Below, piece after piece: positions 46,214 to 56,087 of a DNA stretch of 64,000 nt. The stretch is from Liolophura sinensis. Lineage: Eukaryota; Mollusca; Polyplacophora; Chitonida; Chitonidae. The notes under the pieces are model-generated. The model searched no databases. It was not told where the DNA came from and worked only from the letters and a program-made list of their open reading frames with translations. The DNA lies in assembly GCF_032854445.1 (NCBI RefSeq), contig NC_088297.1, positions 4,589,991-4,653,990 of the forward strand. Direction: 5' to 3'. Position 1 is the first letter of the stretch. Every line of letters begins with the position of its first letter. A program made the position numbers and the translations under genes.

Positions 46214-47595
46214 GTTTAAAAATTTACAGCCTACCCTGGAGGGCTGCGACGTTGCAGAGCTTCAACACGAGCGATGATGACCACAAAGTTTTGGAAGATA
46301 TCAACGACTTAGTTCCATAAAACTTGTTGGGAGAGAAGACATTTCTCATTACTGACCCTTTATGCTTTCCTCTGTACTGAGGGTTGCTCCTAAATTCACC
46401 ATATTCCTGTAGGGTACGGTAAAAATAATCCATGTCTGCCACACCGTGCGAACGGCATCACTATTCTGCATATATATAGACTTTATTCCACTGCGAGTAT
46501 ACATACTCACGTCTAATAACCTAATCATGCAAAGAGAAGCAGTCAACAGTTTTCAGTGATGCTAGAATATGCAAAGGAATATTGGGGATGACTAGGTGAA
46601 ATCAGTGTAGCATGCTAGAATATCAGTTGTCAATAATAAAATATTTATCTCAGGGGCCCTTTGATTGCAAATCTTCATCCAATCTAGATAGCTAATTCAA
46701 GACGAATAAACTTCCCCTAGTCCCGGGTTTAGCGGAATTAAGTAGGACGGGAAAATCCAAAGCATACGAACATATACTTTATATACTTTATACTGCGAAG
46801 GAAAGTAAGCGAAAAATAAGTGCCGACATAATTGCCTCATTTTCACAGGCAATAACCAACACCTCAAAGCGAACGTCACTGCTTCAACTTAGGGGAGAAC
46901 CCGGGCGTGAAGACTAAATTTTTGTTTGCTGTCTGTTTTATGTAACATACGGTTTTCGGGAGCTGGTAAAAAATTCCGCTGTTCAAATGACACGTGCTTA
47001 AGTGTTTACCGATGACCCAGGAGTCTCTCACCAATGCGGTCGCTGTGAGTTCAAGTCCAGCTCATGCTGGCTTTCTCTCCAGCCGTATATGGGAAGGTCT
47101 GACAGCTACCTGCGGATGGTCGTGGGTTTCCCCCGGGTTCTGCCCGGTTTCCACCAACCATAATGCTGGCCGCCGTCGTATAAGTGAAATATTCTTGAGT
47201 ATGGCGTAAAAAACCAATCAAAACAAACAAAAAAAAGTGTTTACCGACATGTCCTGTAACCATTATACCACGACATTACCCTCATCACTACAAGAGGATC
47301 GTTACCTTGTCCAGATACATGACACCATTTACTGAATTATATGCAAGCAAGGAGTTCAAACCTTAAACCGGCATAAAATTTTGCATTTTTATGTAAATAC
47401 ATGCTCAGTGAAGCATATACAACTTTACCTCCGTGGTTTTGAAGCACCCTTGTTAATGACAAACTTGACACCGTGCATGGAGGTCTCTTGAGAAAACTGG
47501 GACACCATTGCCAACATCGTAGGATAACGCTCAGAGTCAGGATTACGGACACTTTGTGTAGCCGAATTTTTGTCTGATTCTTCACCGAATACCAT
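36760..47595 (-). CDS. DEG/ENaC sodium channel gene 2, eight exons, intact, 467 aa
   Basis: Exons in transcript order: 47595-47429, 45689-45161, 42902-42801, 41963-41783, 41256-41188, 39940-39841, 38113-38019, 36920-36760. They total 1,404 nt = 467 residues plus stop, with no internal stop and every phase matching. Marks in the predicted protein: HG at 41-42, TM1 about 57-78, 'FPAITIC' 100-106, 'CDCPFPC' 356-362, GAS filter 426-428 in TM2. At 467 residues it is shorter than common ASIC/ENaC subunits, so some ectodomain elaboration (finger region) is probably reduced. Start ATG has A at -3 and G at +4; no other ATG lies upstream in frame before the TGA. It sits tail to tail with gene 1 and upstream of its tandem duplicate's 3' end. 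Gating stimulus unknown; proton, peptide or mechanical gating are all known in the family. Confidence 0.87.
37050..37285 (+). mobile_element. SINE family A variant in gene 2 intron 7 region boundary
   Basis: 'gctcatgctggcttcctctc', 'acctgcggatggtcgtgg' and 'tgaaatattcttgagtacga' identify it; the head is altered. It lies just upstream of gene 2 exon 8 and is duplicated at 56,215-56,450. Confidence 0.7.
37425..37705 (+). repeat. Element M copy in gene 2 intron 7, antisense
   Basis: 'gcaacgacagtgtgatagct' to 'tacgtcactggtctagaatt'; 'atacggcctc' is lost. Duplicate at 56,595-56,880. Confidence 0.72.
38019..38113 (-). CDS. Gene 2 exon 7: palm strand before TM2
   Basis: Acceptor 'ttattttcctgtag|c', donor 'atcttcg|gtgagt', 95 nt. 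Encodes 'RIAINAHFDRLRIETTQQVE'. Identical in nucleotide sequence to the gene 3 exon as far as I can compare by eye. Confidence 0.86.
38548..38670 (+). repeat. Element M copy, 5' part, gene 2 intron 6
   Basis: 'aatggtcagaagtaacctat' and 'tacggcctcttgtcaattta'; duplicate at 57,808-57,935. Confidence 0.6.
39045..39640. repeat. Degenerate repeat in gene 2 intron 6
   Basis: 'ttgaaaactgttaaagatat' and variants recur near 39,053, 39,213, 39,428 and 39,552, each followed by 'caca..' and 'ccaacatggctgaca'-like text. Duplicate at 58,310-58,930. Confidence 0.5.
39841..39940 (-). CDS. Gene 2 exon 6: C-x-C-x3-C motif
   Basis: Acceptor 'tttcactgttcag|tc', donor 'caccatga|gtaagt', 100 nt, phase 1 to 2. 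Encodes 'CDCPFPCEDIEYSTTLSGSP' followed by a Gly-rich turn. Nine bases shorter than the gene 1 exon, a multiple of three. Confidence 0.87.
40225..40512 (-). mobile_element. SINE with a different tRNA head, intron 5 of gene 2
   Basis: Minus strand shows a head with 'aatggttagaacacctcgcc' and B-box-like 'gggatcaaaccc', then the family B core ('ctcagcactgagaggttag', 'aggactgtttggcc'). 'cattaggtgtgt' occurs at both ends and may be a target duplication. The 101-codon open frame here is a by-product. Confidence 0.6.
40500..41118. repeat. 41-bp minisatellite in gene 2 intron 5
   Basis: About 15 units of 'ttaggtgtgtgtacatatag' plus 'cttcatttgtcattttacaaa'. The last unit ends about 70 bp from exon 5's donor. 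Confidence 0.9.
41188..41256 (-). CDS. Gene 2 exon 5
   Basis: Acceptor 'tcttctttcttag|ag', donor 'caaacgt|gtaagt', 69 nt, phase 1 to 1. Encodes 'EEEMCDPLTYIDCLPQIHNN' and three more residues, with two ectodomain cysteines and an N-glycosylation sequon (Asn-Asn-Thr). The 41-bp minisatellite follows in the intron. Confidence 0.83.
41783..41963 (-). CDS. Gene 2 exon 4: cysteine-rich segment
   Basis: Acceptor 'ctctccatggcag|aac', donor 'ggtaaag|gtaatg', 181 nt, phase 0 to 1. Contains 'NKFLPLPFKAFG', 'RYTLRACHDAC' and 'EDFCGCSFGLYGK'. The last third differs from gene 3 only by amino-acid-changing substitutions (see findings). Confidence 0.87.
42801..42902 (-). CDS. Gene 2 exon 3
   Basis: Acceptor 'ttttacttgtag|ctt', donor 'gtccgccag|gtattg', 34 codons from 'LIIHEPDEKITLTNSEF' to 'GLKVRQ', phase 0. 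It differs from gene 3 by one silent base. The open frame that runs on past the donor is intron. Confidence 0.88.
43185..43330 (-). mobile_element. SINE family A, 3' half, gene 2 intron 2
   Basis: 'cgcactcaagaatatttcac', 'acggcggccagcattgtgg' and 'acgaccatccgcaggttgc'; the tRNA-like half is missing. Confidence 0.7.
43968..44590. repeat. Two element M pieces in gene 2 intron 2
   Basis: Reverse 5' part at 43,968-44,072 ('ggccatatttcaccggttac') and forward 3' part at 44,408-44,590 ('acaccatggcttaagaagaa', 'ttagacgtcagtgatctaac'). Between them is unrelated DNA with a spurious open frame. Confidence 0.6.
44995..45136 (-). mobile_element. SINE family A relic next to the gene 2 exon 2 donor
   Basis: 'gccgtgctcaagaatatttc', 'acggcggcgtccaggattat' and 'accttcccacgtggg'. 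It ends about 25 bp into intron 2, so the reading frame of exon 2 runs through it without a stop until 44,993. Confidence 0.7.
45161..45689 (-). CDS. Gene 2 exon 2: TM1 and proximal ectodomain
   Basis: Acceptor 'ttttatcctcag|g', 529 nt, fully open. Encodes 'LLWGAIIFVQIGVLFYVMV' (TM1), 'FPAITIC', 'LCYSFNSV' and 'GLTIGLKLSG'. Donor is 'gccaag|gttggt', weak compared with gene 1 ('gtgagg'). A SINE relic begins about 25 bp into the intron. Confidence 0.88.
45690..46990. other. Gene 2 intron 1, left part
   Basis: Apart from the (AT)n tract and a dispersed segment near 46,525-46,610, nothing recognised. Confidence 0.45.
46118..46211. repeat. (AT)n microsatellite in gene 2 intron 1
   Basis: About 46 TA dinucleotides without interruption. 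Confidence 0.95.
47013..47235 (+). mobile_element. SINE family A in gene 2 intron 1? No: downstream of exon 1 in antisense, with target duplication
   Basis: 5'-truncated copy in intron 1 of gene 2, antisense to the gene. 'agtgtttaccga' at 47001-47012 and 47236-47247 is a perfect 12-bp target duplication. Confidence 0.86.
47429..47595 (-). CDS. Gene 2 exon 1: N-terminus with HG motif
   Basis: 167 nt, equal to gene 1 exon 1. Encodes 'MVFGEESDKNS' through 'SQFSQETSMHGVKF'. Donor 'accacggag|gtaaag', phase 2, completing an AGG Arg codon with exon 2. The frame stays open about 30 codons upstream to a TGA but contains no other ATG. Confidence 0.85.
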
Positions 47596-48979
47596 GCTTT
47601 GAAATCGCTTGAATACTTCCCGTATTTTCCACTGGAACAGCGCAATTGGTAGTCCCAGAGAAGTTCCCCGGTGTTTTTTCCGGGCTCACCTCCTCAGAAA
47701 AAACTGATGCCCTTCTGCGATTTGCTTTCACAAAAAGAAAACCCTTTCCCAGACAGTACCGTAACTCATCGTACGTTGTACATCTAATAGTTGAAAACAT
47801 TCCAATAATTGTAACAATTTTGTTTCGAAATCCTCATTGTTGCTCGAAATCCAAACCCAAAAGTACATTTTCTCGAAATTTGTTATAATTCTTTACACAT
47901 TGAGATTGTCTCTAAGAATTGCTCAAAATCACAGAACTGCTCCATGTATGATCGACGCTTTAGTTGGTAGTACCAATCCGAGGCCTTTTACATCCTAAAT
48001 CTGCGCAACTGTCAGTCAAAACACCATCCGAGCATAGGTAGGTCTGTTGTGAAGGCTGCTAATCCAAGTCATACCACCATCTGACCTTTGAATACACCTG
48101 GTTTGATCCGAATCATTATGATGAATCGGAAATTTAACATCTAATATATCAACAAGACGCAAGCATTAATTCCCTCGCTACGAGAACTGCAAACTGGAAT
48201 ATTACAACCGGACCAAACAAAAGGTAGCCCTAAAACTATTGCTATTGCATAAAAACGCTGACATTTATCCCTGGCTTTTTAAGAATTCTATATGACATTA
48301 ACGGTATGGCTATATACACATCAGTTCGGAGTGAATGTTAAACAGCATTACCACAGAAGCAAATATTCTTGCATGTTACCAGGGCACATGCAACGTGTCG
48401 TTTATTGAACGTCGATATATCATGCCGTACGCCAACAAAACAAAACTACGTGTTTCCATGACCATTAAACAGTTTATCGGATTTATCTGTCAATTAATCA
48501 ACAGACTATCACACACGTGAGTCAGTTGATAAAGGTTAGCTCTAATTACATATAACCATAACCATTTTCTATCTTTCATATTTCTGTTAAATTACCACGT
48601 GTGCATATATACCGATATTTTGTAATATTTTGGTATTTATCTTGCATCTTTTAAAGGCCGCTCAGCAAATTGCCAAAGCCGTTTGATGGCAGAGTGCACA
48701 GACATTATTTTCCGTTTATTGATACATCTACAGAGTCAAAAAAGTAGCGTTGGCCGCCCAAAGAAGAGGGTTGTAGTGCAGTGTAAGCCTACAACGATAT
48801 ATAATGTATATACAACGAAAAATTTTGTTTCAAAAGCAGTCAGGCGTTGTGGAACTATTGTCTATAAAGCGGATCACAATGCACGGCTGCATGTCCCATA
48901 GAGAAGCTTATCGTGCACTTGAGAGATTATTCCAACAGAACAGGCTTCATATTTAATGTGATGACAAGAATTTCAAAGT

Positions 48980-49148
48980 ATGGTGTTTGGTGTGGAATCA
49001 AACAAAACCTCGACTACGGCGGGTGGTCCACATCTCAACACCGAGAGAGTCCTCCGACGGTGTCCGGGATGGTGTCGCAGTTTTCTCCGGAGACTTCATT
49101 GCACGGTGTCAAGTTCACCATAAATAGCTATGTTTCCGAACCACGAGG
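48980..49148 (+). pseudogene. Orphan DEG/ENaC exon 1, frameshifted duplicate
   Basis: Homologous to gene 1 exon 1, with the same ATG context, HG-motif codons ('SPETSLHGVKF') and donor 'cgagg|gtaaga'. It has 169 instead of 167 nt: an extra 'ag' near 49,046 puts the start codon out of frame with the HG region and leads to an early stop. It lies on the + strand, opposite to genes 2 and 3, and no exon 2 follows before the 3' end of gene 3. It came with the duplicated gene 1 5' region (48.33-51.7 kb). Confidence 0.75.
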
Positions 49149-49264
49149 GTAAGACATGTTTAACTGGTTACATTATTTTGCCTTCTGGATACTTACTTGT
49201 TATATCCTAGTTTTCGTAAAATTTGTTTACAAAGCAATGAATACTGATTAAATATTTTATAAAT

Positions 49265-49610
49265 TGGCAAACCTGGCAGTTCCTTGTTTGGCGGTCAGTA
49301 TAAGAGGAAGTACTGATGTCAGTGTAGTTTGACTGGACGGAACGTTGTGTCTGGCGTCTTCTGCATGGTGTTACAGTGAGGCAGCGTCATAAATATGTCA
49401 GCATTAAGATAACCCAGTTACTAGAAGACACTTTTGTTATAATAACGCTGAAATAAAGCTGAAATAACGTCGTAACTCCAATCAAACAAACAGTGCGGCA
49501 GCACCATAAGTATGTCCACAAGTATTAAGATAGTCCCCTTACTAGGAGACACTGTCGTTATATTAACGCTGAAATAACGTCGTAACTCCAATCAAACAAA
49601 CAACCAGACT
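49265..49610 (+). mobile_element. SINE-like element, duplicated copy
   Basis: Homologue of 15,335-15,655 in the 48-51 kb copy, with the same doubled tail. The adjoining relative is at about 49,640-49,850. Confidence 0.55.
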
Positions 49611-50009
49611 TCTGCGCACTGCGCTTTATCATCACAGGATGTAAGGTCAAATGCTTTATAACCTCTGGTGTCGGCGTACGCTGAATGAGTGGAGCGTCAT
49701 TTTTGGTGTCTTCACACCATTATGTTCCAGTGCCGCAACACTATTCATATGTAGGCCACGTGGACCTACACAGTTCAAGGACACACATTTTGTTGTATAC
49801 GACTGAAGCTAGTTTGAAAGCGACATTAAACTCCAAACAAATCAAACAACAATTGTAAAGAATATAAACCCATCCCTCACCCCTCTTCCATGGCACGATG
49901 TTTCTTAATAAGTTGTGGTTTCCTCGGTTTTACTTCTTGCCTTAATATGGAGAATTTTAAGGAAAATCCATGCACTAGTGCAAGCCTAAAGATACTCCAG
50001 TCTAACATA

Positions 50010-50260
50010 AGGCGTACAGCATAGAGAGAAAAACCCAGTGTGATGGCAGGCAAATGTAACCGGTGAAACGCTGCCTCTTGTCAAATTAAATCAATTAGAG
50101 TTTTATTCTAACTGTTCATGTAAATGCATAAATAATAGCAAATGATACGCCATCTGGCACCATGACTAATCAGAGGTATGTTTTAAAAAGTTTAGGGATG
50201 TTAATTGCCACAAATTAGACGTCACTGGTCTAGAGTTACTGCTGTGTTTTCATGACAAAT
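50010..50260 (+). repeat. Element M copy
   Basis: Homologue of 16,680-16,935 in the duplicated gene 1 segment. Confidence 0.68.
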
Positions 50261-50495
50261 AAAATACAATAACATTAAAACAATGCATAGATAGCCTAAC
50301 CACGAAAATTGCTTTTGTGATGTAAACCTGAAACGAGTCCCAAGGAATTAGTCAACTTTAATTTCAATTAATGTAACAAAATTTATATTAATGAATCAAG
50401 AATAAGCATGGTGAATACGATTTTTTATTCATTTTCTCATATGAGATTTCAATGCAGTTGTAATTTGTCTATGCAGCGGGTAAAGATCACAGAGT

Positions 50496-50712
50496 TCGGA
50501 GTGAGAATGAGGCCAATAACAGACCATTCACTAATACTTTTCTCGTCAGCGGGCCTGTCGTATCAGATAAGCAAACTTAATACACATCGTGTCATGTTTA
50601 TAGCTAGCGTGCAGCAAAAGGTGCCACGTTGTACGGAGCGTCGAGTACACGGGAACTATTGGTGCTGGGGTAAAAGTAACACACCTACCCCGTCTCTTTG
50701 TGGCAAAGGATT
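50496..50712 (-). mobile_element. Inserted fragment of the 52-kb element
   Basis: Between 'gatcacagag' and 'attttagacattagaatt', the homologous place near 17,175 in the gene 1 copy has only about ten bases. About 165 bp of the insert (50,548-50,713) matches 51,973-52,132, differing by a few substitutions and a two-base gap. The other 50 bp have no match seen. Confidence 0.6.
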
Positions 50713-52021
50713 TTAGACATTAGAATTCAGCGCGATTGATCGTAAATTTACGGGTCGGAACAACAGCATTCATGGAAACGAAAGTTAATTGAATAAGAAG
50801 TAAACATGTGGATGGCTGCATATCATGAGCGATCAGTGGCAAATTTTCTTCTGCAATTGAACATTCCTGGCCTTATTGTTTATTAAATGTCAATTGCAAA
50901 ACAATTACAAAATTATAAAGCTGATTGCAACGCAAAAGTAAATATCCATTTACAAAGTAAATAACTCTTTATTTGACAAAGCAAGTTTGTTGTTAATTAC
51001 ATTGAAGATAGTCGATATAATGACGGCTGTACTATATGCATGTACATGTATATATGGATGTATTTTCCCAATAAAGGTAGTTTAATGATATCTTTATTGA
51101 GGGAGTGCCTTTTAGACAAAGCATTTTGAACAACATTAGGCCAGCGAGGAGAGCAAAATTACGGTTAACATTCTGCATTTTTTTACCTACGCGTTAAGCG
51201 ACTATTATGAAGCGGTGTATGTTGCTACTATTTAAGAGTTCACATGAACAGCTGGAACAAAACCCTAAGCGGAGGAATCTTCACAAGAGAGTGAACTTGA
51301 CGTTGACGCTCTCTCCGCCAGTTTAACTTTAGTCTTCATGGTGTAATCTATAATATTCCTTCATATGTGTTTGCCTATAAAATACAGTACTCTTCGATTC
51401 TAACAATATATCTGGCACGGATGTGGGTGGGAACATTCTCGTAGGAATGGCGTAATATCGAAAGAAAATGTTCACATCATACGCCGATCATACGGCCAGG
51501 ACAGGTGTACCTATTCGCGTATGATGGGCGTAGGATCCGTGTCTGATGGGCGGAGGGTTTTACAACTTACACTAGCATTCACACATAAACTCACCTAATT
51601 TATAATAAATGCGGTGTTGTTCGACACCAAGCTTGTTTGTACGCTTAGAATAAAAAAAAATATTCGCAAACGGAAAGGTTTAGTATCCGGCGTGGTTACT
51701 AATTGGCACAAGATCGAGTTTTTACTGTTTCCGCAGTTATTCGGTAAATGCAAAACCATGAGTGATTTTGATATATATTTTTATAATGCATGATTTTGTT
51801 TAGCGCAAATTTTTATCATGGAGCCGACAAAAGTGCTAAATATAGTGTATAGTTACAACAAAACTTGTATATGGTAATTTAAGCATTACAAATAGCCTTC
51901 TTATAACACTAGTACAGCTTTTATGGTATGGGAATGTTGTTACGATTTTTACCTTTTTCTGACACTAATAAACTGTCGTATCAGATAAGCAAACTTAATA
52001 CACATCGTGTCATGTTTATAG

Positions 52022-52393
52022 CTAGCGTGCAGCAAAAGGCGCCACGTTGTACGGAACATCGAGTACCAGGGAACTATTGGTGCTGGGGTAAAAGTAACAC
52101 ACCTGCCCCGTCTCCTTGTGGCAAAGGATATACCCGAAGCTATAACTGACGGTGAATGCGGTGGGCAGATCCTCAAAGATCGCGTTCAGGTAATCGTCCA
52201 TAATGCCCAGATCGGTCAGCCGGAGATCTTGGATGGGCCTGCTGAGATGAAAATGGCTCCGAATCGAGCGCCAGTACTCCCTATACAGTTGCCGTATGTC
52301 GCTGGAAATCGATGGGTTGGATTGGGTCGGGCTGGAATTTCTCGTCCATTGCAGAGACGTCCGGTTCGAAACGGCTTGCTGGAACCTTGTCAC
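52022..52393 (-). pseudogene. Fragment of an unclassified element protein
   Basis: Open for 123 codons, ending at a stop. Contains 'YREYWRSIRSHFHL', 'IQDLRL' and 'FTVSYSFGYILCHKETGQV' then 'CYFYPST'. I recall similar regions, linked to C2H2 fingers, in large uncharacterised repetitive proteins of cnidarians and molluscs, possibly Maverick-type elements, but this is memory only. The zinc-finger remnant upstream on the same strand (53.4-53.75 kb) fits one decayed element. A second piece of this region lies at 50,548-50,713. Confidence 0.45.
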
Positions 52394-52454
52394 TCGAGCT
52401 GACTTTGGAGCTGGCCCTAACTATATTAGAGGATAACTATAGCATCGTAGAGCA

Positions 52455-53330
52455 TAATTATGTAACACTCGTTGTGCCACTTCGAAAGCAGTTAACCAGT
52501 GAATCTCATTTATCGAAAATTGGACCATTCATAGTACGAAACTGGAGAGCTGAGAATTACACAAACCCAACGAATACATTATCGTTGACATCGATTTGAC
52601 GACAGGCATTTTAATATGTAATATTTTTTGCGAGACGAATTTTTTCACCAACCCTGTTTGCAACCAGGAAAATCACTTGGTCTCTAGCTTCTGGATTGTC
52701 TAATAGAATAGCTTGTCTTGTCACACAATTAGGCTATCTGTTGGCATCGGCAGTCATACTTTTTCATGTATGTGCAGAAGCGAATAACCTCAGGGATGAC
52801 CTAGCGAGCATTATTGTACGTGGGCTAGGATTAGCCATACAGCGCCATCTGTGATATGCCAATAATTGTTATTTTTTATTCAATTTTACATAAATCCGTT
52901 AAACAAGTGGGCTTAGATTAGCCATACTGGGTCAAAGGCTGTTCCCGTCTATAGCCGTGTCAACAAGCGGCCCAGAGTTATTCACCCCTGAAATTCTTTG
53001 TACGTAATACGGCATTTGCTTACACTGCATGATCGTATGATAAATATGTCAGTTTTAGTCGACAGCCTTCAGGTCTAGCGTTATGTAGATTAGCCCTACA
53101 GCGCCATCTATAATGTCCAATAATTATTGCTTTATTCAATTTTACATAAAAAAGGCACCAAATCCAGAGAATATTACCACAGATATGTGTTAGTCAACAT
53201 TTAGGTAAAAAAATAAGCTAATAACTTGGAAGCATACGGTTATGTAACACTCGCTGTGTTACTTCGAAAGTAGTGCATCAGTTAAATCTCAATTATCGAC
53301 AACTGGACCATTCACAGTACGAAATACGGC
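52455..53330. repeat. Short internal duplications beside the zinc-finger relic
   Basis: 52,455-52,545 resembles 53,240-53,325 ('gtaacactcg.tgtg', 'attggaccattca.agtacga'), and 52,830-52,895 resembles 53,090-53,150 ('acagcgccatct'). No gene seen otherwise. Confidence 0.55.
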
Positions 53331-53412
53331 ATGTGTTTATACTGCATGATCGCCTAGCCGAGTGGTACAAACCGGTCGGTTTTTACCAACAGTGTGTGGG
53401 TGAGTGGGTGAC

Positions 53413-53755
53413 TTACCTTTCCGTGTTCAGCACGTCGATGCACTCGCCAATCTCATAACCAGTAAAAGGTCTTGTCACACCCGTCGCATGTGTACGCTTT
53501 TTCCCATATACCTGCTGGTGCCGAACCAAATCGCCCCGGCGGGGAAAAGTCCGCCCCAGGTCGGGCACGTGAACCTCGCTCCTCCCTCCTCCATTTGTCC
53601 ATTCATGCCGCAGCCATGCGTCCCGTCTGGAAAATGTCCTGTCGCACATGCCGCGCGTAAACCTCTCCCCCTCGGCGTGCCGTGTCTGCTCATGCCGCAG
53701 GCGGTCGCTCCGCCTTGAAATGCGCCTGGCACACGTCCGACAATTAAACCCCTTT
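53413..53755 (-). pseudogene. Degenerate C2H2 zinc-finger segment
   Basis: One frame gives a complete finger (C-x2-C-x12-H-x4-H, 'FNCRTCARRISRR' then 'LRHEQTRH'), followed by two finger-like units that keep the spacing ('RTFSRRDAWLRHE', 'RTFPRRGDLVRHQ') but have lost cysteines or histidines. Just upstream in another frame is an acidic stretch (about 53,764-53,820). The frame changes and the lost ligands mark decay. Confidence 0.5.
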
Positions 53756-53974
53756 GCCGAAGCCTCTTCTCCTCCTCATCGTTCTCATCCTCCTTATCCT
53801 CCTCTTCGTCCTTCTGCTCCTCCGTAAGCCATGATGGCAGCGTAGCGTCTCTCTGGGTGAACGTGGTCTGGTGTTGTCTACGCAGGTAGGATAGCCGGAG
53901 TAGCCCCACTCTCTTCACACACCTTCTTTTTATCCCGTCAACGCGAACGTCAACGAAATTCAGACGCCAAAACC

Positions 53975-54215
53975 GCGCAGTCACCCATCGGTCAGTTTTG
54001 GCACGAAATGGAGCTGAAGGAGCTGCTCTCGCGCGTGACATCAGTTTTAACGTGAAATGGAGCTCACCCATGAGTCAGTTTTGGCGCGAAATGGAGCTGA
54101 AAAGGCTGCTCTCTCGCGTGACGTCACGCACACGTATTGGTCATTTTTGGCGCGAAATGAAGCTAGCTCATTTGTCAATTTTGGTACGAAAGAGCTGAAG
54201 GAGCTGCGCTCATTG
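53975..54215. promoter_or_regulatory. Tandem E2F-like sites upstream of the zinc-finger relic
   Basis: About four degenerate units of 45-85 bp. 'TTTTGGCGCGAAA' is exact at 54079-54091 and 54145-54157, with variants near 53,993, 54,045 and 54,177. The motif contains the E2F consensus on both strands (TTTGGCGC / TTTCGCGC). It lies 5' of the minus-strand acidic and zinc-finger frames, so it may be their old promoter. Motif seen; function inferred. Confidence 0.4.
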
Positions 54216-55504
54216 GTCTGTTGGTGCGCTTGGCGTGACGTGTGACCTCACGCGCATGCGCCTAGGGGAGCGCGGACTTAACGACACACCTGCGCCACCG
54301 CAATCGCGCCACCGCAATGCAACACGTTTGCCACATTCCAGCAATGCGTATCAGAGTTTACATGCAGTTCCTGACCAAGAGCCAGCTGGTTGTATGTTTA
54401 ATCACATATCCGTATACCAGGCGTCAACCAAAAAGGACGTTCTGAATCAATAATTACTTACCAAAACAACGTCCATCACAAACACCACGAGAACTAGGAA
54501 AGTATATAGAGTATGGAATTAGGACGTAATTATCCCAAGTGAAGCTTCAGCAGTTTTCACTGACGTAGAAAGGATTGTTTCATTTTTTACTTTTGCTGAA
54601 CAAGTGTTTAAAAACATGAACATACATTCTATTCAGATCGTCCAATTTTATTTCCATAAAACAAATAATGAACTAAGTCAGAAATGACAGAGCAATTCAT
54701 TTACGATTTAAGTCCGCATACACTTTAGTTTCAATATACTTTGAAATCCACAGTATTTTATTGGCACGTTGTATTCAGAGTTCCACCTTTGTGAATACAG
54801 AACCGCACCAGAATGGGTCATTGGTCAACCTTAAATCTTTTTTTAAATCTACGGGCTAAGGGACCCTTAATGTATACAATTGATATGGGCTTAATTCGTC
54901 GACGTTGTATTAAAATCACGGGTTAAGGTTAAGATAGAACCTGCGCAATCATATCTTAAATCAGTTGGGTTTTGAGGTAAACCTTGTGCAATTCGGGAAA
55001 TTGGGTGCAAAATTTGCCTCCAAACTGAAGGCTGAAGGAGCAATGAATAAGTAAAACACAGGCATTTCAGATTGTCGTGCAATAAATTTCTGCACCGTTA
55101 GTTTGCACCTAATTAAAATATCTAACTATTTTGTCTCTCTTAGATTGATCTCAAAACTTTATGCCGCCCCCAAAGGACGTAACCAAGGTAACAAAATGCT
55201 ATGACTTTAATCATATTCACTTATGGCAACCACAGCTATAACAAATGTCGTCGTCATGCTAGGCTGATTTTCTGATATGTTGTGGAGAAAAAAGTGCAAG
55301 CTGCATAATAGTAAGGAAAGTCAATGTGCCATCTTTGTGACCTTGCGCCAGTGTAACCTTGAACACCCAACCCTTTTTAGGGAGTAAATTAGAGTTAATG
55401 GTGAAGGATAAATCATTGGTGTTGTGCTTTGCTAACGTTTATCAGGTTGAGTTTTATCTAATTACAGCGTAATGTAATGGTAATACGTCCAAGGATAACC
55501 TCCT

Positions 55505-55835
55505 CCATTGGTGTGGGGTTGAAGAAACTTTAATCCTGTGGAAGGAGTTGGAAAGGCACAGTTGACCATTTGTGTGGGGCTTGTGGAAAACTGAATCCTG
55601 TGGAAGGAGTTGGAAAGTCACAGTCGGCCATTTGTGTGGGGTTGAAGAAACTTTAATCCTGTGGAAGGAGTTGGAGATGCACGGTTGACCATTTGTGTGG
55701 AGCTTGTGGAAAACTGAATACTGTGGAAGGAGTTGGTGAGGCACGGTTGACCATTAGTGTGGAGGTTCTGGAAAACTGAATCCTGTGGAAGGAGTTGGTA
55801 AGGCACAGTTGACCATCAGTGTGGAGCTTGTGCAC
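55505..55835. repeat. 62-bp minisatellite 3' of gene 3
   Basis: Same array as 36,405-36,672, one unit longer and with a different order of unit variants. Confidence 0.85.
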
Positions 55836-55926
55836 AATTGAATTGTCGAAGGGTTCTTGTTTCTCAAGTTAAAACAAAATCCTCCAATTTTCCAATATTA
55901 ACCAGTAGTGTCGGTTTATGCCGAGC

Positions 55927-56087
55927 TTATTCTTGTCTGTGAGGATTAAACTGAGCCACAGTGTTCGAACTTAGGGTAAACCGCCTGGTAATGAAGTTCC
56001 ACCCACATCGAACAAGTAGTTCGGCGATCTCTACCAGTGTAATTAGACTTGCCCCCAGAAACAGTCCCATGTGACCGCCAACCGAAG
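55927..56087 (-). CDS. Gene 3 exon 8: TM2, filter and stop
   Basis: 161 nt. 'GLFLGAS' filter kept; Val to Ile in TM2 and two changes in the C-terminal tail ('QFNPHRQE' against 'QFTPHRQG'). Confidence 0.89.

Larger units (their letters stand above)
48335..51690. repeat. Duplicate of the gene 1 5' region, between genes 2 and 3
   Basis: Homologous to 11,720-12,285 plus 14,920-18,125, on the same strand. It carries the orphan exon 1 and an insert at 50,496-50,712. Homology ends near 51,690 ('aaatattcgcaaacggaaagg'). Confidence 0.8.

Noticed and set aside
46224-46442. Minus-strand open frame considered as exon 1 of gene 2
   Set aside because: Its only possible donor gives the wrong phase for exon 2 and it lacks the HG motif; 47429-47595 fits in length, phase and motif.
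53475-54071. 198-codon minus open frame as an intact gene
   Set aside because: The frame leaves the zinc-finger reading midway and the fingers have lost ligands; read as a decayed element.
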